Origin: Prevotellaceae bacterium UBA1743
GTDB lineage: Bacteria > Bacteroidota > Bacteroidia > Bacteroidales > Bacteroidaceae
NCBI GenBank assembly: GCA_002314945.1
Contig: DCHV01000013.1
Span: forward strand, 60,061 to 84,145
Length of the DNA stretch: 24,085 nt
Reading direction: 5' to 3'
This document shows, piece by piece, positions 14,821 through 22,417 of the stretch. Every line of letters starts with the position of its first letter. Positions within the stretch are counted from its first letter, which is position 1. The notes below the pieces were generated by a model. The model was not told the origin of the DNA and ran no database searches. It worked only from the letters and a program-made list of their open reading frames with translations. A program made the translations under genes and the position numbers.

Positions 14821-15660
14821 TTAGATGTCATCATCTTCGTCAACCTCTGCCTTGCCAATGCTCCATATACCATCAAAGAATGTGGCATACTCTTGCATAT
14901 TGTCTTTATCCTCTTTGTGGATTAATATTGGCTTGTTCAGGGATGCAGCATAATTTGCCAATTCCTCGTTCTCTTCTACTAAAGTGACTCCATCGGAATA
15001 CTTTATTCCTAAATAATCCAAGTGAGTCATATTTAGTTTTTTTCCATATTCGGATGTGGACTTGATATCTGCATTCTTGAAATTCAGTACTTTGGCGAAG
15101 TTCGTGCCAATATTTGCCTTTAATCTTTCATTTGAAGGCGTATAGATAACCCTGCAGTCCCGGAAAGCAGGTTCTTCTTCGTATGCACTTTTCAGATACA
15201 GCGGAACGATACTTGAAATCCAACCTTGACAATGTATGATGTCAGGAGCCCAACGTAATTTTTTCATAGTCTCCAGGACGCCACGGGCGTAGAAGCAGGC
15301 TCTTTCCGCGTTGTCTTTGTATTCGCGCCCTTTTGCATCCAGACTCATTAGTCTCTTTGCAAAATAATCATCATTGTCAATAAAATAGATTTGCATACGA
15401 GCAGAAGGAAGACTGGCCACCTTGATGATGAGTGGATGATCTGTGTCATCGATGATCAAGTTCATGCCACTCAGACGAATCACTTCGTGTAGTTGGTTTC
15501 TACGCTCGTTTACGATTCCCCATTTGGGCATAAACGTACGTATTTCCCTACTTCTCTCCTGTATCACCTGAGGCAATTCGCGCCCAAGAATCGCCATTTG
15601 GCTTTCAGGAACATAAGGGGTGATTTCTTGCGTGATGAACAATATCTTCTTAGCCTTCAT
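14821..15660 (-). CDS. Half-length starch/glycogen synthase-like protein (GT5 N-domain)
   Basis: 279 residues resembling only the N-terminal GT-B half of GT5 glycogen/starch synthases; full enzymes are about 480 residues. Family features remain: KKILFITQEITPYV (4-17), FMPKWGIVNERR, YFIDNDDYF, ERACFYARGVLETM, the strand APDIIHCQGW and a late YSDGVTLVEE. The ADP-glucose-binding KTGGL loop expected near residues 18-22 is replaced by VPESQMAIL, and the whole C-terminal donor domain is missing. The protein ends in an acidic tail (EVDEDDDI). It is therefore unlikely to make glycogen and may be regulatory or structural. It heads the five-gene operon and is divergent from panC. Confidence 0.87.
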   Translation of the reverse strand: MKAKKILFITQEITPYVPESQMAILGRELPQVIQERSREIRTFMPKWGIVNERRNQLHEVIRLSGMNLIIDDTDHPLIIKVASLPSARMQIYFIDNDDYFAKRLMSLDAKGREYKDNAERACFYARGVLETMKKLRWAPDIIHCQGWISSIVPLYLKSAYEEEPAFRDCRVIYTPSNERLKANIGTNFAKVLNFKNADIKSTSEYGKKLNMTHLDYLGIKYSDGVTLVEENEELANYAASLNKPILIHKEDKDNMQEYATFFDGIWSIGKAEVDEDDDI

Positions 15661-15687
15661 TGCTGCGTGTTACTTATATTTGCTTTG

Positions 15688-15719
15688 CAAAATTAACAAC
15701 TTTCTCCGACATAGACAAA
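15688..15719 (-). promoter_or_regulatory. Promoter for the five-gene envelope operon
   Basis: On the minus strand TTTG (15716-15719), a 20-bp spacer and TAATTTTG (15688-15695) match the consensus exactly. The expected start near 15682 gives a leader of about 20 bases before the ATG at 15660. Confidence 0.8.
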
Positions 15720-15800
15720 TTTCGGGCAGTTTATCCGTCGCAATTGATTTTTTTTCATATTTCGTTGGATGATTTTGTTTCTTATCTTGAAAAATATGCG

Positions 15801-15808
15801 TTACTTTG
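15801..15808 (+). promoter_or_regulatory. Possible promoter -7 element for panCD
   Basis: TTACTTTG is one mismatch from TAnnTTTG and sits 20 bp before the panC ATG. The nearest TTTG (15774-15777) is 23 bp upstream, slightly long, so this assignment is weak. Confidence 0.35.
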
Positions 15809-15828
15809 TGCGATTTTTAATTCAAGTC

Positions 15829-16671
15829 ATGCAAGTAATTAATGAAATTGCTGTTTTGCAGTCTGTCTTGACTACATTTCGTGCCCAGGGAAAGACGATA
15901 GGCCTTGTTCCCACGATGGGCGCACTTCATGCGGGTCATGCGTCTTTGGTTCGACGTTCGGTGCAAGAGAATGACATTACTGTGGTTAGTGTTTTTCTCA
16001 ACCCGACACAATTCAACGACAAAAAGGATCTCGAGCATTATCCTCGCACATTGGATGCCGATTGTGAGTTGTTGGATCAGTGTGGTGCAGACCTTGTTTT
16101 TGCACCCTCTGTTAGTGAGATATACCCCGAACCAGACACCCGTCATTTCAGTTATCCACCCACCGATAGCGTGATGGAAGGCGCATTTCGTCCTGGACAT
16201 TTCAATGGTGTGTGTCAGATTGTCAGCAAATTGTTTTCTTACGTTCAGCCAGATCGTGCTTATTTTGGAGAAAAGGATTTTCAACAAATAGCTGTGATTC
16301 GTCGCATGGTGGAAGATCTTGGTTTTGATCTTACCATTGTGCCTTGTCCTGTGATTCGACAAGAAGATGGCCTTGCCATGAGTAGTCGCAATGCATTGCT
16401 TTCTCCTGAAGAGCGTACATTAGCCGCCAATATCTATCGTGTCATGAAAGAGAGCTTTTCGCTTCAAACATCAGTTCAGGCTACTCACGACTATGTAGTG
16501 GATAGCATCAATGCCATCTCTGGTTTGAAGGTGCAATACTACAATATTGTAGATGGCAAATCATTGGCAGATGTAGATTCGTGGGAGGATTCAGATGATA
16601 TAGTAGGATGTATTACTGTCTTTTGTGGTGCTACCCCAATCCGTCTTATTGACCATATCAGATACAAATGA
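15829..16671 (+). CDS. panC: Pantothenate synthetase (pantoate-beta-alanine ligase)
   Basis: Joins pantoate and beta-alanine with ATP to make pantothenate, the precursor of coenzyme A. 280 residues from the ATG at 15829; the upstream in-frame start at 15769 would add an unneeded hydrophobic extension and overlap the promoter region. The nucleotidyltransferase-fold motif PTMGALHAGH (28-37, HIGH-like) is intact. So are FLNPTQFN, GHFNGVCQIV, YFGEKDFQQ, DGLAMSSRN (the KMSKS-like loop) and a short C-terminal domain. panD follows at once, so both enzymes feeding this step are produced together. The order panC-panD next to the starch-synthase-like and DUF4270 genes is familiar in Bacteroidales. Confidence 0.97.
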   Translation: MQVINEIAVLQSVLTTFRAQGKTIGLVPTMGALHAGHASLVRRSVQENDITVVSVFLNPTQFNDKKDLEHYPRTLDADCELLDQCGADLVFAPSVSEIYPEPDTRHFSYPPTDSVMEGAFRPGHFNGVCQIVSKLFSYVQPDRAYFGEKDFQQIAVIRRMVEDLGFDLTIVPCPVIRQEDGLAMSSRNALLSPEERTLAANIYRVMKESFSLQTSVQATHDYVVDSINAISGLKVQYYNIVDGKSLADVDSWEDSDDIVGCITVFCGATPIRLIDHIRYK

Positions 16672-16673
16672 CT

Positions 16674-17018
16674 ATGATGATAGAAGTACTGAAATCCAAA
16701 TTGCATTGTGTGCAGGTTACAGAAGCCAACTTGCACTACATGGGCAGTATTACCATCGATGAAGATTTGATGGATGCTGCTGGTTTGATCGCGGGTGAAA
16801 AAGTGCAGATAATGGACAATGATAATGGTGAGCGTTTCGAAACCTATATCATAAAAGGGGAGAGAGGAAGTGGCTGCATTTGCTTGAATGGTGCTGCTGC
16901 TCGCAAGGTGCAGGTAGGTGATACGATTATCATTGTTTCGTATGCTTTGATGGATTTTGAGGAGGCTAAGCAATTCCAACCCCGTGTTGTCTTCCCCCAA
17001 AACAACAAACTCGTTTGA
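16674..17018 (+). CDS. panD: Aspartate 1-decarboxylase proenzyme
   Basis: Makes beta-alanine from aspartate for PanC, using a pyruvoyl group formed by self-cleavage. 114 residues from the ATG at 16674; that start puts the Gly-Ser cleavage site (HYMGSITID) at 24/25 as in E. coli PanD. An ATG at 16668 shares ATGA with the panC stop and could be used instead, adding two residues. VLKSKLHCVQVTEANLHY, GERFETYIIKGERGSG and the conserved NGAAARKVQVGD are present, so the enzyme looks active. The C-terminus ends in a FPQNNKLV tail. A strong terminator follows 26 bases later. Confidence 0.96.
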   Translation: MMIEVLKSKLHCVQVTEANLHYMGSITIDEDLMDAAGLIAGEKVQIMDNDNGERFETYIIKGERGSGCICLNGAAARKVQVGDTIIIVSYALMDFEEAKQFQPRVVFPQNNKLV

Positions 17019-17044
17019 TCGCTATCCTTCTTCTGAGGCATAAC

Positions 17045-17094
17045 AAAAAAACAAGTGGGTCGATCCTGTAGTTGGATGACCCACTTGTTTTTTT
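17045..17094. terminator. Bidirectional rho-independent terminator
   Basis: The arms 17045-17061 and 17078-17094 are perfectly complementary (A-run, CAAGTGGGTC, then GACCCACTTG, T-run), with a further ATCC/GGAT pairing inside the loop (17063-17066 with 17074-17077). The flanking A and T runs give a U-tract on both strands. It serves panD on the plus strand and the DUF1080 gene on the minus strand. Confidence 0.93.
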
Positions 17095-17113
17095 ATTATG
17101 ACGTGTTGGATTG

Positions 17114-18115
17114 TTACTTTATTTCCCTGATGTATATGTCACGGAAATTTACCAGACTTCCATGTGCCTGCATTTCTATTTGCTCGCGTGGGAAGATAGG
17201 TTGACTTCTATCCCAGTAGTTCTCCATCACCACGTTATCCACGACTTTTACGCCGTTCAATAGCACGGTAACACGTTCTCCTACCATCTTGATATAGAAA
17301 CTGTTCCATTCTCCCAACTTATTGTCGGCTACTTCAGAGGGGATGCTACAATTCTTTTGGTTGTTGTAGAGTCCGCCAGAACCTACCTGGGCGCCCACGT
17401 TTACACGTGCGATGTCCCAGATCTGTACCTGTGGAGCACCCCTCAGGTAAACACCTGCATCTGGTTCCTTGCCACTTGGGTCCAATCGCCAATCTACGTA
17501 CATCTCGAAGTCAGCGTATTGACGTTCAGTGCAGATGTTGTCACCTCCATGACCCACGTATGTCAACGTGCCATCTATGACTTTCCAGTCTTCCTCCATC
17601 AGCTTGTCCGCCTCTTTCTGGGCTTGAGCTAATTGCTCTGGACTCATTTGAGCGCGTGCGATAGGATTTGCCACCAAACCTTTCCAACCTGTCAAGTCTT
17701 TTCCGTTGAAGATTGATACAAATCCTTCCTCATCCTTTGACAATGTTTCAAGATAAGCTTTCGTCATCTTCTTGTCAGCCCTGCTCAGGCTTGGCATTGC
17801 ATCACGTAGCAAGTCGCGTGTGTTGGCTCCGTTGTATTCGGGGTGTTTTAGCGCGATTTTAGCAACAACTTTGGCGGCTTCTTTCTTCAGAGTCTTGTCA
17901 CTAAGTAAGTTGCCGGCATACATCATACCCAGGAAAGTTCCAGTCTCTTCTATTTGTGCCAAAAGATTACGCTTCTCTTTTACAGAGGTAGCGCTCTCTA
18001 TCTGGTTGCGAAGTGTCAGGAATGTGTTCTCTGGCGTATCAGGATAGGCCTTGACTGTGGTTGGCATCCACAATGCAGCCAAGGTCATGGCTGCAACAAT
18101 CAGCTTCTTGTGCAT
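17114..18115 (-). CDS. Secreted DUF1080 (3-keto-disaccharide hydrolase family) protein
   Basis: 333 residues with a signal peptide (MHKKLIVAAMTLAALWMPTTVKA). Residues about 25-125 are a helical region with LxxQIE repeats. The DUF1080 domain (PF06439, concanavalin-like beta-sandwich) runs from about 130: FVSIFNGKDLTGWKGL, WKVIDGTLTYVGHGGDNICTERQYADFEMYVDWRL in pieces, AGVYLRGAPQVQIWD, GEWNSFYIKMVGERVTVLLNG and a terminal FRDIYIREI. The family includes hydrolases of 3-keto-sugars; many members are of unknown substrate. It would act in the periplasm or at the surface. It begins four bases after the epimerase gene and has no promoter of its own, so it is co-transcribed with it. Confidence 0.92.
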   Translation of the reverse strand: MHKKLIVAAMTLAALWMPTTVKAYPDTPENTFLTLRNQIESATSVKEKRNLLAQIEETGTFLGMMYAGNLLSDKTLKKEAAKVVAKIALKHPEYNGANTRDLLRDAMPSLSRADKKMTKAYLETLSKDEEGFVSIFNGKDLTGWKGLVANPIARAQMSPEQLAQAQKEADKLMEEDWKVIDGTLTYVGHGGDNICTERQYADFEMYVDWRLDPSGKEPDAGVYLRGAPQVQIWDIARVNVGAQVGSGGLYNNQKNCSIPSEVADNKLGEWNSFYIKMVGERVTVLLNGVKVVDNVVMENYWDRSQPIFPREQIEMQAHGSLVNFRDIYIREIK

Positions 18116-18119
18116 GGAA

Positions 18120-18524
18120 TTATTCTTCGCACAATTCAGTCAAGATACCGCAAGTGCTTTTCGGATGCAGGAATGCGATATGCAGGCCGTCAGCACCATT
18201 GCGAGGAGCCTTGTCAATCAGACGGATGCCCTTCTCGTCACACATAGCAAGTGCTTCGGTGACACCATCTTCTACCTTGAATGCTACATGATGTACGCCA
18301 CGGCCACCGTTGTCCAGATATTTCTGAACTGTGCTCTCGGGACATGTGGGCTCCAGCAGTTCCAGCTTAACTTCACCAACCTTCAGGAATGCAGTCTTTA
18401 CCTTCTGGTCCTCTACTACTTCTGTCTTGTAAACCTCCAGGCCCAAAACGTCCTGGAAATAGGGCAGTACTTCGTCAATGCTCTGTACAGCAATACCCAG
18501 ATGCTCAATACGTGAAATTTTCAT
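18120..18524 (-). CDS. mce: Methylmalonyl-CoA epimerase
   Basis: Interconverts (S)- and (R)-methylmalonyl-CoA, needed for propionate production from succinate, a main fermentation route of Bacteroidales. 134 residues, a vicinal-oxygen-chelate fold with two beta-alpha-beta-beta-beta modules. The metal ligands are in place: His8 in RIEHLGIAV, Glu55 in KLELLEP, His79 in GVHHVAF and Glu130 in ILTELCEE. The length is normal. In many relatives mce sits beside methylmalonyl-CoA decarboxylase subunits; here its downstream neighbour is a DUF1080 gene, so the pathway genes are split. Confidence 0.95.
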   Translation of the reverse strand: MKISRIEHLGIAVQSIDEVLPYFQDVLGLEVYKTEVVEDQKVKTAFLKVGEVKLELLEPTCPESTVQKYLDNGGRGVHHVAFKVEDGVTEALAMCDEKGIRLIDKAPRNGADGLHIAFLHPKSTCGILTELCEE

Positions 18525-18564
18525 AATTGTAAATGTTATTGTTATTTATGTATAAATTAATAAT

Positions 18565-18582
18565 TGTGATTTCATAATCACA
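18565..18582 (-). other. Hairpin at the 5' end of the mce mRNA
   Basis: TGTGATT (18565-18571) and AATCACA (18576-18582) are a perfect 7-bp inverted repeat with a 4-base loop, lying three bases downstream of the -7 element. The transcript would start with or just before this stem. It may stabilise the mRNA 5' end or bind a dimeric regulator. Confidence 0.5.
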
Positions 18583-18585
18583 CTA

Positions 18586-18617
18586 CAAAGTTACGCTGAT
18601 TTTGTGTACTCTGCAAG
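18586..18617 (-). promoter_or_regulatory. Promoter for mce operon
   Basis: On the minus strand CTTG (18614-18617), a 20-bp spacer and TAACTTTG (18586-18593) are one mismatch from consensus. It lies between the stop of the TonB receptor gene and mce, so mce has its own start. The leader is about 55 bases. Confidence 0.7.
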
Positions 18618-18634
18618 CAACTGTCTATGTTTTT

Positions 18635-21019
18635 TTAGAATTCCACCAAAATGCGTCCATTCACCATCCTGCCTGTAAGATAATTGGGTACTGCATATTG
18701 GTGATTGCTGATGTCGGTTACCCAGAAATAACTGCTCACATTGTTCAAGCCGAAGATATTGAAGCAATCCACACCCAGCCACACGTTTTTGATGGCCTTG
18801 GGCCGAAGTCTGCGTTCTTCGTTGTTCAGCAACCTGTAGTTCATTCCTATATCCACGCGTCTGTAGGGTGTTGATCTGAATGCATTCTTTTCTAGTCCAG
18901 TATGTGGTGGGCCAAAAGGCAATCCGTCTGCAATGCATGCTTTTAGCGTCATCTTCCACCGTGTCGTTCCCGGGAAATAATCTGTGAAGAAGAAGTTCAG
19001 ATTGTAGAGTTGATCGGTAGGCTGGGGGATTGAACGTCCATTCAGCGACATATTAGCCTTCATGAGTCCTACACTTATCCATGAGTCGGTTCCTGGTACA
19101 AATTCGCCATACAATTTCATGTCGGCACCTATTACATAACCCGTTGCACAGTTATTTCCATAATATACAATCTTCAGGTTATCCACGTTGTATGGGTTTA
19201 GGTTCGATTGTTTTTTGTAATACAGTTCCGTTGAAAACTTGAATGGTCTCTGTGACAGTTTGAATTTGTAATCACCCCCCGTTACCACTTGGAAGGAACG
19301 CTGTGATTTGATTTGTTTGTTCAGTTCTACTACCGTGTTTCCGTCCTGGGTCGTAGTGTCCCTCAGTTCTTTGTAGAACGGACGTTGATAGTACATACCT
19401 GTAGCCAGGCGTAGTGTCAGGTTCTCGCAATCCTTGGGCACAAAACCAATACTTGCACGAGGGCTGAACAACCACTCGTTATTCCAGTTCCAGTAGCTTA
19501 GTCTTGCTCCATAGTTTACGCTTAGTATGCCCACTTTGCTTTCGTGTCTGTATGTATCCTGAGCATACATTTCCAGATGGTTGGTGTTGATGTCGTTTAC
19601 CGATTTCAGGTTGTAAATAACCTGTAAATCCTGTGCCGTATGAGGAACGCTGTATCCACTGCTGTCACGATATTCCCATTCTCGGCTGTTCTCCGTGATT
19701 TGTTCGTGTTTCCAGCTCAGCCCTGTTTGTAGCTTGTGTGACGACCACGTATGATCGTATGCCAGTTTTATGGTCTGCATGTGGCTGTTCAGGTAGTTGC
19801 GGGCATGTTCCATATACGTGCCCACTCCCAGTTGTTCATCTCCGTTTGTCTCATCAAGCCAGTATTGTCCTTGTATGTCGTAGGTCTCCTGTTCGTGAGT
19901 GCTGAAGGCAGATGCCGCCATACTCAGCGAACCTTTTGCGCCTATTTTCCGCGTCAGTTTCAATGTGCCGAAGAGTGTTTGGAACAAGTCTTTCTCTTGG
20001 CCGTCGAAATAGACTTTGAAGCTCTTCACATCCTCCAGCGTGCCGAAATTTGTTTCCCTGTCTTTGGGTTTGAAGTCGTAATTGTTCCGACTGATGTATG
20101 CAATCAAATCCACCTGCCATTTTGTGGTGGGCATCCAACTCAGAAAAGCCTGATAATCGAGGAACGAAGGCTTGTATTCTCCATTGGTTTGGAGAGAGCC
20201 CAACATGTAGCGGTTTGTCTTGTATCTCAACCCATTGCTGAATGAGAACTTTTTGTTGCCATATCCTCCGTAAAGGTTGGTTCCCAAGAGTGAAGCTTGT
20301 ACAGAGCCTTCCCATTTTGTAGGTCGTGCGTATGTGATATCCAGTACACTTGACATCTTGTCCCCGTATTTTGCCTCAAATCCTCCGGCGCTGAAGTTTA
20401 CCTTCTCCACCATGTTGCTGTTTATCACCGACAATCCCTCCTGTTGTCCGCTGCTTATCAGAAGCGGACGATAGACCTCCACCCCGTTGATATACACGCA
20501 ATTTTCATCAAAGGAGCCACCTCTTACATTGTACTGGCTGCTCAATTCGTTGTGGGTGCTTACGCCAGCCTGTGTGGCCACCAATTCCTCTACTGCATTT
20601 CCCGTTGTACTGGGCATTCGTTGTAGGTCTTTGGTGTTCAGTTCCTGCGTGCTTCCCATTTGTCTTTTTGTCTCAGCTACGGTCACTTCCTGCATCGATG
20701 TGTCGCTCTGTTTCAGGGTGATGTTCAGGGTTAAGTTTCCAGCTGGATTCTTCAGCACCCGTCTGCGTGGCGTGTATCCCATCATATTGTATAGGATGGC
20801 TACGCTGTCCGCTGTGGTGAAACTGAGTTTGTAGTGTCCGTTCACATCGGCTGTGGTACCTAAGGGTTGCCCTTCCACCTTCACGATGCAGAAGGCTACA
20901 GGCTCTTGGTTTTCATCCACGACCCTGCCTTTCAGTTGTACGACGTTGGTTTCCTGTGCATTAACCATACAAGGTATGCACATCATGAGGATAATATAGA
21001 ATATTCCGATGCTACGCAT
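18635..21019 (-). CDS. TonB-dependent outer-membrane receptor
   Basis: 794 residues from the ATG at 21019; the frame extends upstream to 21271 but that part crosses the divergent nitroreductase gene and has no signal peptide. The signal peptide ends MVNA before Gln22. A carboxypeptidase-regulatory-like domain (about 28-102: LKGRVVDENQEPVAFCIVKV, ADVNGHYKLSF) precedes the plug (about 118-240: MPSTTGNAVEELVATQAGV, YNVRGGSFDENCVYINGVEV). A beta-barrel follows, ending in a terminal Phe (RILVEF), the barrel assembly signal. It imports an unknown ligand using TonB energy. No SusD-like gene is beside it, so it is not a classic Sus pair. Confidence 0.93.
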   Translation of the reverse strand: MRSIGIFYIILMMCIPCMVNAQETNVVQLKGRVVDENQEPVAFCIVKVEGQPLGTTADVNGHYKLSFTTADSVAILYNMMGYTPRRRVLKNPAGNLTLNITLKQSDTSMQEVTVAETKRQMGSTQELNTKDLQRMPSTTGNAVEELVATQAGVSTHNELSSQYNVRGGSFDENCVYINGVEVYRPLLISSGQQEGLSVINSNMVEKVNFSAGGFEAKYGDKMSSVLDITYARPTKWEGSVQASLLGTNLYGGYGNKKFSFSNGLRYKTNRYMLGSLQTNGEYKPSFLDYQAFLSWMPTTKWQVDLIAYISRNNYDFKPKDRETNFGTLEDVKSFKVYFDGQEKDLFQTLFGTLKLTRKIGAKGSLSMAASAFSTHEQETYDIQGQYWLDETNGDEQLGVGTYMEHARNYLNSHMQTIKLAYDHTWSSHKLQTGLSWKHEQITENSREWEYRDSSGYSVPHTAQDLQVIYNLKSVNDINTNHLEMYAQDTYRHESKVGILSVNYGARLSYWNWNNEWLFSPRASIGFVPKDCENLTLRLATGMYYQRPFYKELRDTTTQDGNTVVELNKQIKSQRSFQVVTGGDYKFKLSQRPFKFSTELYYKKQSNLNPYNVDNLKIVYYGNNCATGYVIGADMKLYGEFVPGTDSWISVGLMKANMSLNGRSIPQPTDQLYNLNFFFTDYFPGTTRWKMTLKACIADGLPFGPPHTGLEKNAFRSTPYRRVDIGMNYRLLNNEERRLRPKAIKNVWLGVDCFNIFGLNNVSSYFWVTDISNHQYAVPNYLTGRMVNGRILVEF

Positions 21020-21074
21020 TATATAATAAACGTGAAAAATGCGCGTTTTTGTATAATAGATGCCAACTTTTTCA

Positions 21075-21082
21075 TATCTTTG
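21075..21082 (+). promoter_or_regulatory. Promoter -7 element for the nitroreductase operon
   Basis: TATCTTTG matches consensus 22 bp before the ATG at 21105. The nearest TTTG (21048-21051) is 23 bp upstream, so the -33 element is off-spacing. Confidence 0.5.
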
Positions 21083-21087
21083 CCGTG

Positions 21088-21095
21088 CAAAATTA
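21088..21095 (-). promoter_or_regulatory. Promoter -7 element for the TonB receptor
   Basis: On the minus strand TAATTTTG matches TAnnTTTG, giving a start near 21083 and a leader of about 64 bases. No TTTG lies at the right distance. It is only five bases from the opposing -7 element (21075-21082), so the two divergent promoters overlap and could compete. Confidence 0.45.
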
Positions 21096-21104
21096 CATAA
21101 ATAA

Positions 21105-21635
21105 ATGGAAAAATTTAGTGAATTGATAAAGATTCGCCGCTCAATGCGTAAGTTTACGGATGAAATGCTTACAGGAGAAGAGGTGAAACTCATTCTTCGT
21201 GCCGCATTGATGGCCCCCAATAGCAAGGGAACGCACAGTTGGGAATTTTGGGTAGTGGATGACAAGTCCAAACTTCAGCAATTGAGTCTCTGCAAGCAAG
21301 TAGGTTCTGATTTCCTGGCCGATGCAGCGATGGCTGTAGTGGTCACGGCAGATCCTTTGGTCAGTGATGTATATATCGAGGATGCCTCCGTAGCCACCAC
21401 CATGATGCTTCTCCAAGCAGAAGACCTCGGCTTGGGAAGTTGCTGGATACAGATACGTCAGCGTTTTGATAATCAAGGCGTACCATCCGAGGAAATAGTT
21501 CGTCAGGTACTTGAGATTCCAGCAAACCTACAGATTGTATCCATGGTGGCATTGGGACACAAGGGGATGGAACGCAAACCTTTCAACGAAGATCGTCTCC
21601 TTTGGGAGAAAGTGCATATCTGTTCCGAGGATTGA
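21105..21635 (+). CDS. Nitroreductase family flavoprotein
   Basis: 176 residues of the FMN-dependent nitroreductase superfamily, NAD(P)H oxidoreductases acting on quinones, flavins, nitro compounds or more specialised substrates. The N-terminal IKIRRSMRKFTDEML carries the Arg residues that bind the FMN phosphate, followed by ALMAPNSKGTHSWEFWVVDD, a middle VATTMMLLQAEDLGLGSCW and the late VSMVALGHKGMERKPF. It is slightly shorter than the typical 200 residues but complete. It overlaps the next gene by one base (TGATG). The physiological substrate is unknown. Confidence 0.93.
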   Translation: MEKFSELIKIRRSMRKFTDEMLTGEEVKLILRAALMAPNSKGTHSWEFWVVDDKSKLQQLSLCKQVGSDFLADAAMAVVVTADPLVSDVYIEDASVATTMMLLQAEDLGLGSCWIQIRQRFDNQGVPSEEIVRQVLEIPANLQIVSMVALGHKGMERKPFNEDRLLWEKVHICSED

Positions 21636-22417
21636 TGGAGATCGTATTCGTCGGAGCGGGTAATCTTGCCACTCACCTGAGTCAGGCTTTGCGACAGGCA
21701 GGACATCGTATCGTACAGGTATATAGCCGAACTTCGGAATCTGCAAGTCAGTTGGCTCTTCTTCTCGGCTGTCCATGGACGACAGAGATAGAACAGATTA
21801 CAGATCAGGCACAAGTCTATGTATTTTCTGTTACAGATACCGTCTTGTCAAGTCTTTCAGCCTCCCTTTACACTTGTCTTTCCAGTAAATCCTCTTCTAC
21901 AGGTAAGGGTGCAGATGGTCTTTTTATTCATACGGCAGGTAGTATGCCTATGGATGTGCTTCCTTCTCCGCGTCGAGGCGTCTTCTATCCTATGCAGACT
22001 TTTACGAAGAACAAGCCCGTTGATTTTCGCTCCATTCCTCTTTTCATCGAGAGTAATACGGATGCTTCTCTGCTGGAAGAATTGGCCAGACAAGTCAGTT
22101 CGAATGTCTATCAGTTAGATTCTTCTACACGACAGTACCTTCATTTGGCGGCTGTCTTCGCATGCAATTTCAGCAATCACATGTATGATCTCAGCGCTCG
22201 TATTCTCGGACAACATAACATACCCTTCAGCGTAATGTATCCGCTTATCGAGGAGACTGTGGCCAAAGTGCATCACATGGACCCACATCAGGCGCAGACG
22301 GGACCGGCTGTCCGCTATGATCGTAATGTCATTCAGCGCCATCTGTCGCTTCTTTCAGACGAACGGATGCGTGCTATCTATCAACTTATTTCCGACAATA
22401 TACACGAAACGAGATGA
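21635..22417 (+). CDS. Rossmann-like and DUF2520 domain protein
   Basis: 260 residues from the ATG at 21635, which overlaps the stop of the nitroreductase gene; the longer frame to 21602 lies inside that gene. The N-terminal dinucleotide-binding fold starts MEIVFVGAGNLATHLSQAL (GxGxxxxH pattern). The C-terminal DUF2520 domain (about 130-255) is helical, like the dimer domain of 6-phosphogluconate or pyrroline-carboxylate reductases: FYPMQTFTK, YLHLAAVFACNFSNHMY, PLIEETVAK and TGPAVRYD. It is probably an NAD(P)-dependent reductase of unknown substrate. It shares ATGA with kdsC downstream. Confidence 0.92.
   Translation: MEIVFVGAGNLATHLSQALRQAGHRIVQVYSRTSESASQLALLLGCPWTTEIEQITDQAQVYVFSVTDTVLSSLSASLYTCLSSKSSSTGKGADGLFIHTAGSMPMDVLPSPRRGVFYPMQTFTKNKPVDFRSIPLFIESNTDASLLEELARQVSSNVYQLDSSTRQYLHLAAVFACNFSNHMYDLSARILGQHNIPFSVMYPLIEETVAKVHHMDPHQAQTGPAVRYDRNVIQRHLSLLSDERMRAIYQLISDNIHETR

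Noticed and set aside
13371..14888. Longer DUF4270 frame starting at 14888
   Set aside because: It overlaps the upstream gene by about 65 bp and puts the lipoprotein signal in the interior; 14804 gives a proper N-terminal signal.
21020..21271. N-terminal extension of the TonB receptor
   Set aside because: It runs antisense through the nitroreductase start and the shared promoter region; the signal peptide begins at 21019.
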